Of a stretch of 64,000 nt of DNA, positions 8,245 to 17,114 are shown piece by piece (the stretch's first letter is position 1; each line of letters begins with the position of its first letter). The notes under the pieces are model-generated. The model did not search any database and was not told the origin of the DNA. It was given only the letters and a program-made list of their open reading frames with translations. This DNA comes from Sandaracinaceae bacterium (GTDB lineage: Bacteria; Myxococcota_A; Polyangia; Polyangiales; JADJQN01), in contig JADJQN010000003.1 in the NCBI GenBank assembly GCA_016712745.1, positions 558,001-622,000 of the forward strand, in the 5' to 3' direction. Made by a program: the position numbers and the translations under genes.

Positions 8245-10131
8245 CTACGGAACAGGCACGAGGTAGACCGTTGGAAGGTAGTCCGTGTCATACGTGTCGT
8301 ACATGATGTTGTTCGCGGACGTTGTGATCACGGCACGCGTCCCGTCGGGAATGATTGCAGCAAACGGGTTTCCCATCAGCACCGCGGCGTTCTCGATTGC
8401 TCCGACTGGGCTGCGCGAGACCATCGTGGTCGTGCCTGTGGTCATGTCGTAGGCGAACGCATCGGGCACGCCGTTGTTGTCTCCGGGAACCAGATTGCTT
8501 GCATACGAGGCAAAGATAAGACGGCTGCCATCGTCACTAATTGACGCCGATTGAGACAAACCGTTGGCTTGCACTCCCTCGCTGCTCACGCTGACGCGAG
8601 TTGTTATGCCCACTAGCGTGTCGCGCACAAAGACGTCTTGGAGTCCGTTTGTATCTCCGGCGACCAAGTTCGTGGCGCTTGAGGTGAACGCTACGTAGCG
8701 AGCGTCCGCACTTATCGCGAGAAGGTTGGAAGCTTGGTTTCCGAATACACCGCCATTCCCGAGGCTGGCAATCGTGGTCGTGTTCGTCATCCGGTCACGG
8801 ACGAAAGCGTCATACACGGAGTTAGTGTCGCCAACGGTGAGCTGTGAGTTGGAGCTGAATGCAACGTAACGCCCATCGGGCGAGATATATGTGCCCAGGC
8901 CCCCAGACGGGCCGGTCGCGGCGCCTTCGAGCAGGCTCACCCGGGTTGTTGTCGCGAGCATCAGGTCGCGTACGAAAACATCTTGCGCGCCGTTCGTGTC
9001 GCCCGGCACGACATCGTTCGCCAACGTGTAAAATGCAACGTAGCGACCGTCTGCCGAAATAGAACCGTAGCGCGTGTGATTGGTGATTTGGGCACCGGTG
9101 CTCGCAACCGAGACTAACGTCGTCGTGTTCATCAGCGTGTCGCGCACGAAGAGGTCGTCGAACGCGTTGACGTCCCCCACAACGACATCGCTTGAGCTCG
9201 ACGTGAATAGAACAAATCGGCCGTTGGCGGAAATCTTGCCGATGCTTCCAGACGCTTGCAGGCCGGTATTGGTCACGCTCGCGCGTATCGTCGTCCCAAG
9301 AATGCGGTCGCGCACAAAGACATCGCTGTCCCCGTTCGTATCGCCCGCGACCAGGGTCGCTGCATGCGAATCAAAAACCACGTAACGCCCGTCGGTGGAG
9401 GCAACATTTCCGCCAAACGAAAGAGCGTAACCGGTACTTGGCAGATTCGACGCATCGACACTTACGCACCGGCCGGTCTCAGAGTCAATCGAGGTTACGC
9501 TAACATCCGGTCCATCCGCGCCTGAGTACGATCCATCTGTGCTTGTGGCCGGACTCGTGACGATAGTGAATGTTTGATCGCCGTCCTCAACCCCGTCTGG
9601 AACGCCTGTGACTGTCACGTTCTGTACCGTGGCCCAGTTCGAGGTCGTGAACGTGACACTTGCAGGCGACACTGTGCCTTCGGTCAAGTCACTTGAAGAC
9701 AGCCCTATCGTAACGTTCGAACTTGGAGCGCGAGCCAAGCGAAGGCGCACCAGGGTTGTGCCCATGGGTTCGGCCACGACAAGGCCGGCAATCGGAGAGA
9801 CGGTCACGTCGCCGACTTCGTTGTCGAGATTCGTCATGCTCAGGGACGTAAGCGTGAGGCCGTTGTACGCGGGATCAGCGCTGGTGGTGGTGACGACCAC
9901 GTTGTACGGGATGTCGCCATCGACAATGTAGTCGTCGACGCCCGTCACCGTGAATGGATACGGCGCAACACCGGCCATGCCGACCCCGTGTGGGCTCACG
10001 CGCGCCTCAGTGGCGTCCGAAACGGAAAAGTTAAAATTCACCTGTGCACTGGCCGTCGTATTCAGCGCCACCAAGAATTGGACCTTCGACAAATTCTCAG
10101 ACGTCGTAAATCCACCGACTGCCGTCAACAC
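8245..10131 (-). CDS. C-terminal part of frameshift-split repeat lipoprotein: last Calx-beta-like repeats plus beta-propeller
   Basis: This frame continues the gene at 10125-12740, and the two are one gene interrupted by a single-base shift at 10152-10157. It holds two further repeats of about 95 aa, then a region of six full and one partial repeats of the pattern SADGRYVAF-SSATNLVAGDTNG-QDVFVRD-TTTRVS, a PD40/TolB-like beta-propeller probably with seven blades. Joining the frames at TTC (F) restores the inter-repeat linker LTNFDDDTAG, which matches LTNRDDDT-type linkers elsewhere in the protein. As it stands, the only starts for this part are internal (GTG at 10131) and it has no signal peptide, so it would not be exported by itself. 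Confidence 0.75.
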   Translation of the reverse strand: MLTAVGGFTTSENLSKVQFLVALNTTASAQVNFNFSVSDATEARVSPHGVGMAGVAPYPFTVTGVDDYIVDGDIPYNVVVTTTSADPAYNGLTLTSLSMTNLDNEVGDVTVSPIAGLVVAEPMGTTLVRLRLARAPSSNVTIGLSSSDLTEGTVSPASVTFTTSNWATVQNVTVTGVPDGVEDGDQTFTIVTSPATSTDGSYSGADGPDVSVTSIDSETGRCVSVDASNLPSTGYALSFGGNVASTDGRYVVFDSHAATLVAGDTNGDSDVFVRDRILGTTIRASVTNTGLQASGSIGKISANGRFVLFTSSSSDVVVGDVNAFDDLFVRDTLMNTTTLVSVASTGAQITNHTRYGSISADGRYVAFYTLANDVVPGDTNGAQDVFVRDLMLATTTRVSLLEGAATGPSGGLGTYISPDGRYVAFSSNSQLTVGDTNSVYDAFVRDRMTNTTTIASLGNGGVFGNQASNLLAISADARYVAFTSSATNLVAGDTNGLQDVFVRDTLVGITTRVSVSSEGVQANGLSQSASISDDGSRLIFASYASNLVPGDNNGVPDAFAYDMTTGTTTMVSRSPVGAIENAAVLMGNPFAAIIPDGTRAVITTSANNIMYDTYDTDYLPTVYLVPVP

Positions 10132-12740
10132 AGCGCCCGCAGTATCATCATCGAATTGGTAAGACTCACGTCGGCAGGATTGAGCCCGTTGTACCGCGCG
10201 TCGCTGCTCGTGGCGGCACCCAGCACAACGCTGTACGGCTGGTCACTGTCGTCGAGCGTGTCGTTCACGCCTGCAACGGTCACGGTGCGCGGAGTCCAAT
10301 CCGCGGCGGTGAATACAACGTTACTTACCCCGCCAACGAGTGCTCCTTCGGTGGCGTCGGAACTCGAAACCGGGACCACGACATTCGCAGTCGGCGCTGC
10401 TGTAAGCGAAACCGTAAACATCGCGGTCGCGCCATCTTCAGCGGTCGTGAGGCCCGAAGTTGGGGCAACGATGATGGCGGGGATGTCGTCGTGGATCACG
10501 GTTACGTCTGCGCCGTTGAGTCCCCCGTACGACATGTCCGTGCTGACCGCGGGATCGGTAATAGCGGTATTGGTAAACTGCCCATCGACGATTCCGTCGT
10601 TCACCGCACTCACCATTGCAATCTGTGGCGTGCTCCAGTTTGCAGTCGTGAACGTTACGCTTGCAGGACTGATCACGCCCTGCGCCGTGCTCAGCATGTG
10701 CAGCGGCACGGTGACGCTCGCGGTCGGCATCGAGCCAAGAACGATGGCAAAGGTGCCCGACACGCCTCCTTCCGGAGCCGAAATGCTCAGGGGCGAGACC
10801 GTGATGGCAACGCTATCGTTATCAAGATTCGCCACTGTGACATCGCTTGGATCGATGCCGTTATACGTTGCGTCCGCGCTCGAGGCTGCGGCCGTGACGA
10901 TGTGATAGATGCGCGAACCGTCGACCACTAGATCGTTCACGCCGGTGACGGTGACCGTTTGCGCGACGCTCCAATTGCCCGTTGTGAACGTGATGCTCGC
11001 GGGGGCAACCGTACCTTCACTCGTCATGTCCGACGAGAGCCCGATGCTCACCGGCGCCGTGGGCATCGAGCGCAACACTATCGTGAATGTCGTGCTTCCC
11101 AGGGACTCGGTCGTTGTAAGTCCTGTGGTTGGCGAAACAACAATTCCCGCAGTCTCATCGTCGATGTTCGTCATTGAGACTCGGAGATCCGCGAGCGTCG
11201 CGTAGTCGCCGTCCGCACTGAGCGACACGTGCAGCAACACGTCATAGAGTTGATCGCCGTCGGCGAGGAAGTCGTCGGCACCAGTCACCGTGATCGTCTG
11301 TGGAATATTCCAATTCGAGGTCGAGAAGATGCGGCTGGCGACCGACACCGTCCCTTCGCTTGTGTCGGTGCTCGTAACCGCGAGGATGACGCTTGCGCTA
11401 GGCTGTGAGTCGAGCACCACCGTGAATGTGTGCGTTCCGCCAAGCTCAGTGGTCGTCTGCACAGCGGGACGAACGATGGTGATACCCGGCGCGTCGTCGT
11501 CGACATTGGTCACCACGACCGATCCACCCGCGCGACCTGAGTAGAAGGGATCGGCGCTCGTCGCAGCTCCCACTACGACCGAATATGTCTGGTCGCCATC
11601 GCTAACCGAGTCATCGACTCCAGTAGCGACGATGGCGCGAGCGACGTTCCAGTCGCCGGCAGTGAATACTACCGAGGCGTCGCTCACGGTGCCTTCAGAA
11701 AGGTCAGAGCTCGCGATGGAAACCATCACGTCGGCCTCCGGTGGCGACTGCAAGACCACCGAGAACATTGCCGTGCCACCGCCCTCGGTCGTGCTCAACC
11801 CGGCGAGGGGTTCAATCAAGATTCGAGCAGTCTCGTCGTCGCGATTAGAACCTGTCACGTCGTCAGCGTCAAAACCGCTATAGCGCGTGTCCACGCTCGT
11901 CGCGGGGCCGGTCAGCACCGCGAACGGTTGATCGCCATCCGCGGTCGCATCGTCGACGCCGACGACCGTTGCCGTTTGTAGCGCGGCCCAGTTCGTGGGT
12001 GTGAAAGTGAGACTTGCAGGGCTCACCGTCGCTTCGGCGAGTGTGTCACTTGCAAGAGTGATCGTGACATCCGCCGTCGGCGGCGCCAAAAGGCGCAACG
12101 TGAACGTGTCCATGCCTCCCGCTTCCGAGGTTCGCAACCCGCTCGTCACGCTCAACAGCACGCCGGGTGTATCGTCGTCGCGATTGGTTACGCTGACGTC
12201 GGCGGTGTCGCGTCCACTGTAGTCAGGGTCTACGCTCATCGCATCGCTTGTAACGATCGAGTAGTCAACATCACCGTCGGTGAGCGCATCGTCTTGTCCG
12301 GTGATCGTGACGAGTTGCGGCGCATTCCAGTTGATGGACGAAAACGTAACGCTGCTTGGCGAGACCGTGCCTTCGCCTGGATCTGAGCTCGAAAGCATTA
12401 CCTGAACGTCGAAGCTCGGCCGGGAGCTCAACACGATCGTGAATGTGTCGGCGCCTCCCATCTCAATGGTGACGAGGCCTTCAGTGGGCATCACAACTAT
12501 GCCAGGCGTTTGTGCCAGGCCAGCGTCGAGCCCGAGATCCGCAGGCGCGCCATCGCCGACATTGCCTAGGTCGAACATATCCGGCGCGCCGCCGTCGAAT
12601 CCGAGATCGGTCACGCGCATATCAATTGCAGCGCCCGCGTCACGTCCGAACGAATCGTAGCCCAGGCGTCCGCACCCCGTCAGGCAGAGCGTGCTTAACA
12701 GAACAATCTTCAATGACTGGCTTGCCAGACGGAATTTCAT
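10125..12740 (-). CDS. N-terminal part of frameshift-split lipoprotein with tandem Calx-beta-like repeats
   Basis: A surface or periplasmic lipoprotein starting MKFRLASQSLKIVLLSTLCL with lipobox LTGC. A short Asp/Gly-rich linker is followed by seven tandem repeats of about 95-100 residues. Each has a TxGIVVxPTxGLTTTExGG start, a central EGTVSPASVTFTTxNW-PQTVTVTGVDD segment and an SVTNxDDD linker, similar to Calx-beta/cadherin-like adhesion repeats. The frame ends in the non-homologous tail SMMILRALC, because one T seems to be missing in AATTCG at 10152-10157. The remaining repeats and the propeller continue in the next frame (8245-10131). Rejoined, the protein would be about 1,500 aa. The role is probably extracellular or cell-surface binding; no ligand is identifiable. 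Confidence 0.78.
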   Translation of the reverse strand: MKFRLASQSLKIVLLSTLCLTGCGRLGYDSFGRDAGAAIDMRVTDLGFDGGAPDMFDLGNVGDGAPADLGLDAGLAQTPGIVVMPTEGLVTIEMGGADTFTIVLSSRPSFDVQVMLSSSDPGEGTVSPSSVTFSSINWNAPQLVTITGQDDALTDGDVDYSIVTSDAMSVDPDYSGRDTADVSVTNRDDDTPGVLLSVTSGLRTSEAGGMDTFTLRLLAPPTADVTITLASDTLAEATVSPASLTFTPTNWAALQTATVVGVDDATADGDQPFAVLTGPATSVDTRYSGFDADDVTGSNRDDETARILIEPLAGLSTTEGGGTAMFSVVLQSPPEADVMVSIASSDLSEGTVSDASVVFTAGDWNVARAIVATGVDDSVSDGDQTYSVVVGAATSADPFYSGRAGGSVVVTNVDDDAPGITIVRPAVQTTTELGGTHTFTVVLDSQPSASVILAVTSTDTSEGTVSVASRIFSTSNWNIPQTITVTGADDFLADGDQLYDVLLHVSLSADGDYATLADLRVSMTNIDDETAGIVVSPTTGLTTTESLGSTTFTIVLRSMPTAPVSIGLSSDMTSEGTVAPASITFTTGNWSVAQTVTVTGVNDLVVDGSRIYHIVTAAASSADATYNGIDPSDVTVANLDNDSVAITVSPLSISAPEGGVSGTFAIVLGSMPTASVTVPLHMLSTAQGVISPASVTFTTANWSTPQIAMVSAVNDGIVDGQFTNTAITDPAVSTDMSYGGLNGADVTVIHDDIPAIIVAPTSGLTTAEDGATAMFTVSLTAAPTANVVVPVSSSDATEGALVGGVSNVVFTAADWTPRTVTVAGVNDTLDDSDQPYSVVLGAATSSDARYNGLNPADVSLTNSMMILRALC

Positions 12741-12785
12741 AGGCTCTCTCGTGCAGGGCTACACGCACGCTACGGCTGATGCGCG

Positions 12786-13418
12786 TTACATGTCGAAGAT
12801 GTGTTCGGTCAGGCAGAGCGTCGCTTCGGAGCACGCGCTCATGCTGATACACGCCTGCCCCTCGGCGCGGGCAGCATCACTCATCATCGAGAAGTAGAGG
12901 CAATCGTCGTCGTGGATGAAAGGCATGCTGCTGCACGCTTCAGCTTTACCGAGACAATTGTACCAAACCGCATCGCGGTCGTTTGGGATCTCGAGACAGG
13001 CGAGAATGACTTGCGGCGCGCCATTGCCGGACGTTGTGTCGCACTCGGCAATTGCATGAATGCAGTCTGCGCCCGCCTGCACACGCCTAGCATCGAAGCC
13101 CTTCGAATCGCAAAGCTGTTGGAAGTCGCACGCGCTATCAATGAGCTCGGCGATCGCGTCCTTGAGGGTGGGTACGGGACCGGCGTCGCTCATCGCGGCG
13201 TCCTCGCCCGCGTCGGCAGTCCCAGTATCCACGAGCGATGCGTCGCTTGGCACGGCGCTATCCAGGTCGAATCCGCTATCATCCGTTGGGCTACTGTCAG
13301 CGCCCCCATCGCGCGGCGTTCCACTGTCGGTTCCCGAGCCGGCGTCGAGCGACTCGTTCGTCGTCGACGAGCATGCAGACAAGACGATTGGAGCTACCAC
13401 CAGGATCGATTTGCGCAT
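12786..13418 (-). CDS. Cys-rich lipoprotein with Asp/Ser linker
   Basis: A 210-aa putative lipoprotein (MRKSILVVAPIVLSAC, lipidation at the Cys). Residues about 20-80 form an Asp/Ala/Gly/Ser-rich linker with DAG and DSG units, a style common in myxobacterial surface lipoproteins. The C-terminal domain has about ten cysteines (for example CDFQQLCDSKGF, YNCLGKAEACSSM, ISMSACSEATLC), suggesting a small disulphide-bonded periplasmic or surface domain. No family is recognised. ATG 13418 was preferred over the TTG three codons upstream because it gives a compact signal and sits 7 bases after a -10-like TAGCTT. It precedes the Calx-beta gene, 45 bases away. Confidence 0.75.
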   Translation of the reverse strand: MRKSILVVAPIVLSACSSTTNESLDAGSGTDSGTPRDGGADSSPTDDSGFDLDSAVPSDASLVDTGTADAGEDAAMSDAGPVPTLKDAIAELIDSACDFQQLCDSKGFDARRVQAGADCIHAIAECDTTSGNGAPQVILACLEIPNDRDAVWYNCLGKAEACSSMPFIHDDDCLYFSMMSDAARAEGQACISMSACSEATLCLTEHIFDM

Positions 13419-13425
13419 GCGCAGC

Positions 13426-13453
13426 AAGCTACCACGATGGGTCGCCGCCGCAA
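13426..13453 (-). promoter_or_regulatory. Promoter of the Cys-rich lipoprotein gene
   Basis: Reverse strand: TTGCGG (13448-13453), 16-base spacer, TAGCTT (13426-13431), then 7 bases to the ATG at 13418. The -10 match is only partial. The spacing predicts a leaderless transcript. Confidence 0.35.
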
Positions 13454-13465
13454 AAGTAGCTTCGT

Positions 13466-16141
13466 TTACTGAACGCGCGCCATACCCTCGCGGGCTGCGG
13501 CGTTGTTCGGATCGAGTGAGAGCGCGCGTTGGAATTCCGCGCTTGCATGCGCACGATCACCAGCCATGAAGTAAGCGCGACCAAGGGCTGAGTGAAAGCC
13601 CGAGGAGCTAGGCTGCAACTGCGTCGCCTTTTCGTATGCGCGAATCGCGCCGCGTGCATCGTTCATCGCAAGACGCGCAGCGCCAAGGCCCGCGAAGGTG
13701 CCGGCGTTGTTCGGGTTGAGCGCGGCGGCTCGCTCGTAGGCTGCGGCAGCCTCGGCGAAACGCCGAGCCTGGAAATGATCGCGCGCTTGGTTGCGTAACG
13801 CCGTGGCTGGATCGGCCGCAGGCGCCGCAGCAGTCGTCGCAGTCGCGGCTGGGGTGGGCGTGGCCGCAGCATGGCGATCGCGGCGGCGCGATGAAGAGCT
13901 ACGCTCGGGAGATTCTGTGGCGTGTGCGGCAGGTGCCGGCGCTGCTTCTTCGGCTTGAACAGGTGCCGGCGCGGTGTTGGTATCGGCCACTGGCGGTTGC
14001 TCGTTGGTCGGGGTAGCCGCGGTGGGTGTGGGCGCGGCGTTCGGGTCCGTCGGCTGCGCGTTGGTGTCCGCGGTCGCTGCGAGTGGTTGGGATGGTGCAG
14101 GCGACGGCACCGGCAACGAAGGAACGGGCGACGGACTGGGACTAGTCGCGACCGGCTCGGTCGAATGCTGCCCGAAGGTCGCCCACGCCGGCAGCTGGTC
14201 CTTGAACAGGATGAAGCCAGCAGCGCCACCTGCGCCGAGGAGGATCACGAGGATGACGAGGATGATCGCGACCGGCGATCCCTTCTTCTGTTGCGGCGCC
14301 GGCGCCGGCATCGACGTGGCTGCGGGATAACCACTCGGCCCAGCAGCGCCCGGCGCGCCGGCCCAAGCAGCTTGCTGCGCTGCCGCCGGATCTCCGCCCC
14401 ATCCGCCCGGTGCGGTCGATGTTGCTGACTGCCCGAACGCGGGCTGTTGTGGTTGAGCGCCCCATGCACCTTGGGGCGCCGCGGGCTGCTGTTGCTGCCA
14501 GGCTTGCTGCTCCGGTGCCGCATACGCGCCGGGCGAAGATCCTGTCTGTGCGGGGGCGGCGAATGTACCGGGCGACGATCCCAACGCGGCGGGCGGGATA
14601 CCGCCTGCGTACGCTTCGGGTGCAGTCGTGAATGAAGTAGGCGGCGAGTCAACGGTGGTGTGAGCTTCGAAGTTTGCGTGCCCGGCATTTGCATCCATCG
14701 TGCGGCTTTGCCCGAACTGCTGTTGCTGATGCGCGCCACTCGCGTTGGTGTCGCTGAGGTCATCGTACTCAAGGCCAGGACGACCCGATGCCGGCAAGGG
14801 CGGGGGCTGACTCACGCGATTCGGGGGCGGCGGCGGTCGGCTCGTGCGCCGTGCACCCTCCGGCACGGGCGGGGGCTGGCTTACGCGGCCACCTTCGGGA
14901 GGGCGACTTTGGCGGAGCGCTTCCGGTGGAGGCGGAGGAGGTTGGCTCGCGCGCTGAGCAGTCGGCGCAGCGGGCATTCCCATGATCGTACCCATCGCGC
15001 GGACTTTGCCGCCCGGTGCACCGGGATTGGTCGCAATGCTTGCGCCAGGATTGCTGCCCAGGCTCGCACCAGGATTTGTGGCGATACTCGCCCCGGGATT
15101 GGTGGGCGGCGGGATGACTTGAGGCATGCCCATCATCGTACGGTTTTGCGTTTGCGCGCGAACAGCGGCAACAGGCGGTGCACTCACGCGCGTAGCATCG
15201 TTCGTATCGAACGCCGCGCTCACTTCGCGCGAGCCCGTCTGCTCGGGCACAAATGGATCGAGGGCTCTGCGAACCTGCTGCGCCGAGAAGGGGCGCTCAC
15301 GTGGTTCTTTGGCGAGGAGGGATTCGACGAGCGATTGCACGCCCTGCGGGATCTGCACATTGAGCGGCGGGATCGGCTTGGCGGCGTGCGCGGCGATGAC
15401 TTCGCTGTCGCTCCCCGTGAAAGGCGGCGTTCCGTTCAGCATTTCGTAGAGGAGGCAGCCGAGGCTGTAGAGATCGCTACGGAAGCTTACGAGTTTGCCC
15501 GTAGTTTGTTCGGGCGACACATAGGCGGCAGTGCCGAGCACGTCGAACACGCTCGATGTCGCGAGACGGCCCGCAACACCCGCGTCGATTACAGACACAC
15601 GCGGAGCGCCCGTCGCTTGCGGCTGAACGATTACGTGGCCCGGCTTGAGGTCGCGATGCAGAAGGCCCGCGCGATGCAGCTCATCGAGCGCCGTCGCCAG
15701 TTGCGCAGCAATGGCCAACGCCTCTTGCGTGGGAAGCGCGCCGCTGCGCGAGAGACGCGCTGCGAGCGAAACGCCTTCTATCCATTCGCGAAAGATCCAC
15801 GGCACGCCCCGGGCTTCACCGGTCGCGAGTGGCGAGACAAGATGGGGGTTGATCAGCGTGGCCTGTTTTACAAGCTCGCGGACTAGGCGTTGACGATCCG
15901 GCGCGTTGGGTCCGCCATCCGCGTGGAGGATTTTGAGGAGGCCGCGACGACCCGTCGCCGGCTCGTCGACAAGAAACAGCGAGCCGGAGTTGCCGCGCGC
16001 AAACGCTTCGACGACGGTGAATCGACCTGCGAGCTCTTCGGGGATTGGGTCTACTTGGAGATCCACGCCTGTCTGACCATCACGGGGGCAGTTAGGTTGG
16101 GTGGGACCGAGAGCGATACGGCACAGCGGACAAAAGAGCAT
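13466..16141 (-). CDS. Zinc-ribbon Ser/Thr protein kinase with transmembrane and TPR tail
   Basis: An 891-aa Hanks-type kinase. The N-terminus is a zinc-ribbon-like knuckle (C4, C7, C18). The kinase domain spans about residues 40-300: glycine loop ARGNSGS (48-54), Lys70, HRDLK at 162-166, a DFG-like DAG at 186-188, SPEQ at 209-212 and Asp223. The residue equivalent to the metal-binding Asn of HRDLKPxN is His169, which may alter Mg2+ binding. A long Pro/Gln/Ala-rich region follows, with repeated 'NPGASIATNPGAS' units and an FTTAPEAYAGG stretch, then one membrane helix (about residues 630-655). The outer part has an Ala/Pro/Thr linker and at least three TPR units (DPATALRNQARDHFQARRF onward). 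It probably senses or scaffolds an envelope process. The ATG is 161 bases from the upstream gene's stop, with a terminator between. Confidence 0.88.
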   Translation of the reverse strand: MLFCPLCRIALGPTQPNCPRDGQTGVDLQVDPIPEELAGRFTVVEAFARGNSGSLFLVDEPATGRRGLLKILHADGGPNAPDRQRLVRELVKQATLINPHLVSPLATGEARGVPWIFREWIEGVSLAARLSRSGALPTQEALAIAAQLATALDELHRAGLLHRDLKPGHVIVQPQATGAPRVSVIDAGVAGRLATSSVFDVLGTAAYVSPEQTTGKLVSFRSDLYSLGCLLYEMLNGTPPFTGSDSEVIAAHAAKPIPPLNVQIPQGVQSLVESLLAKEPRERPFSAQQVRRALDPFVPEQTGSREVSAAFDTNDATRVSAPPVAAVRAQTQNRTMMGMPQVIPPPTNPGASIATNPGASLGSNPGASIATNPGAPGGKVRAMGTIMGMPAAPTAQRASQPPPPPPEALRQSRPPEGGRVSQPPPVPEGARRTSRPPPPPNRVSQPPPLPASGRPGLEYDDLSDTNASGAHQQQQFGQSRTMDANAGHANFEAHTTVDSPPTSFTTAPEAYAGGIPPAALGSSPGTFAAPAQTGSSPGAYAAPEQQAWQQQQPAAPQGAWGAQPQQPAFGQSATSTAPGGWGGDPAAAQQAAWAGAPGAAGPSGYPAATSMPAPAPQQKKGSPVAIILVILVILLGAGGAAGFILFKDQLPAWATFGQHSTEPVATSPSPSPVPSLPVPSPAPSQPLAATADTNAQPTDPNAAPTPTAATPTNEQPPVADTNTAPAPVQAEEAAPAPAAHATESPERSSSSRRRDRHAAATPTPAATATTAAAPAADPATALRNQARDHFQARRFAEAAAAYERAAALNPNNAGTFAGLGAARLAMNDARGAIRAYEKATQLQPSSSGFHSALGRAYFMAGDRAHASAEFQRALSLDPNNAAAREGMARVQ

Positions 16142-16230
16142 GGTGGTCGGGCTCCAAAGAAGGGCCGAAGCCTAGAAGCGGATCGGGATGGGGTCAAACG
16201 CAGCGGCCGGATTTAATGTCGATTTCCAAC

Positions 16231-16259
16231 AAAAAAGCCGCCCTTTTTGAGGGCGGCTT
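16231..16259 (-). terminator. Terminator after the YfaP-like gene
   Basis: On the reverse strand GCCGCCC (16251-16257) pairs with GGGCGGC (16237-16243) over a 7-base A-rich loop, followed by TTTTTT. It lies about 45 bases beyond the stop codon at 16303. Confidence 0.85.
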
Positions 16260-16302
16260 CGTTGAATCCAACGCTTTCGCGTCGCTTTGTGCAGTGCGCG
16301 CT

Positions 16303-16965
16303 TTAGATCGTGAAGGTCGCGACCGTGACGTGCGGACCGCCCGAGCCCGTGGGCTGCAACACGATCTGATACTGACCGATGATGCGACCACCCACGGCGA
16401 TCGAAACGACCGTCGGCGTCGGGCCGGCGTTGACGTTGCAGTCGCTGTAGTAATGAAGCGCGACGGTGTACGTGCCATGCGGCGGCTGGGGCGTATTCCA
16501 GAACACGTTTTCGACCGTGTTGTTCTGCGCCTGCACGCACTGACCGCGCGCGTCGTGATCGAGCATGCCACCTGACGATGACGTCGTGTGGCTGTAGCTG
16601 AGCTCTTCGCCCGAGGGATCGGTTACGTACATGTCGATGTCCGCGCCCGTGTTCCACGCCGAAGTGATCTGGATTGCGCCCGTCTGATAGCCGCAACCTT
16701 CATCGACGACGCCGTTGCAGTTGTCATCGATACCGTTGCACTGCTCTTGGCCGCCCTGCACGCAGGTAGCTTCGATGACCGTGACGCCAGCGCCCATTTG
16801 CGGGCCGGTGCCAACGACTTGGACGCTTCCCGCAGGGGCCTGAACGCCGGCCTGAACCGTGACGGTTGCGGGCGGAGGCGGATCGTAAAAGCCGCGAGCT
16901 TGGATGCGGCAGCGCGTAGCGGACAACACGCTCAACAACAACACCACCCCATACTTTGTCTGCAT
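16303..16965 (-). CDS. YfaP/DUF2135-like secreted protein with a MopE-type DNCNG motif
   Basis: A 220-aa exported protein. The start is the ATG at 16965, preceded by a strong GGAGG SD; longer readings to 17037 are out of keeping with this. The N-terminus MQTKYGVVLLLSVLSATRC looks like a signal peptide, possibly lipid-type. Residues about 75-90 carry CNGIDDNCNGVVDEGC, the putative metal-binding motif seen in MopE-like myxobacterial and methanotroph surface proteins. The C-terminal half (ITSAWNTGADIDMYVTDPSGEE, HYYSDCNVNAGPTPTVVSI) resembles the YfaP/DUF2135 beta-sandwich, which has no known enzyme activity. A promoter and a terminator flank it, so it is probably a single-gene transcript. Confidence 0.75.
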   Translation of the reverse strand: MQTKYGVVLLLSVLSATRCRIQARGFYDPPPPATVTVQAGVQAPAGSVQVVGTGPQMGAGVTVIEATCVQGGQEQCNGIDDNCNGVVDEGCGYQTGAIQITSAWNTGADIDMYVTDPSGEELSYSHTTSSSGGMLDHDARGQCVQAQNNTVENVFWNTPQPPHGTYTVALHYYSDCNVNAGPTPTVVSIAVGGRIIGQYQIVLQPTGSGGPHVTVATFTI

Positions 16966-17035
16966 TGCGAAAGCCTCCTCGAAGATCACCAGTAAAAACA
17001 CACGCCTGTATCGGATCCCCGATCCGAGTCGAGGC

Positions 17036-17065
17036 ATCCTACGCGGACGCTGAAACCCACGTCAA
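17036..17065 (-). promoter_or_regulatory. Promoter and leader hairpin of the YfaP-like gene
   Basis: Reverse strand: TTGACG (17060-17065), 18-base spacer, TAGGAT (17036-17041). The leader of about 65 bases contains a perfect hairpin CGGATC-GGG-GATCCG (about 17011-17025) before the SD. Confidence 0.5.
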
Positions 17066-17114
17066 CGAGCGGGTCTGACAATCGGACCTCGGACGGGGCG
17101 GGCATCACACTGAT

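Noticed and set aside
10150..10160. Programmed -1 frameshift as the cause of the split
   Set aside because: No X-XXY-YYZ slippery heptamer or downstream pseudoknot is evident at AATTCG; a missing base is simpler, though not excluded.
10100..10905. Plus-strand open frames over the Calx-beta-like repeats
   Set aside because: They are antisense shadows; the minus-strand repeats have clear domain structure and a lipoprotein signal.
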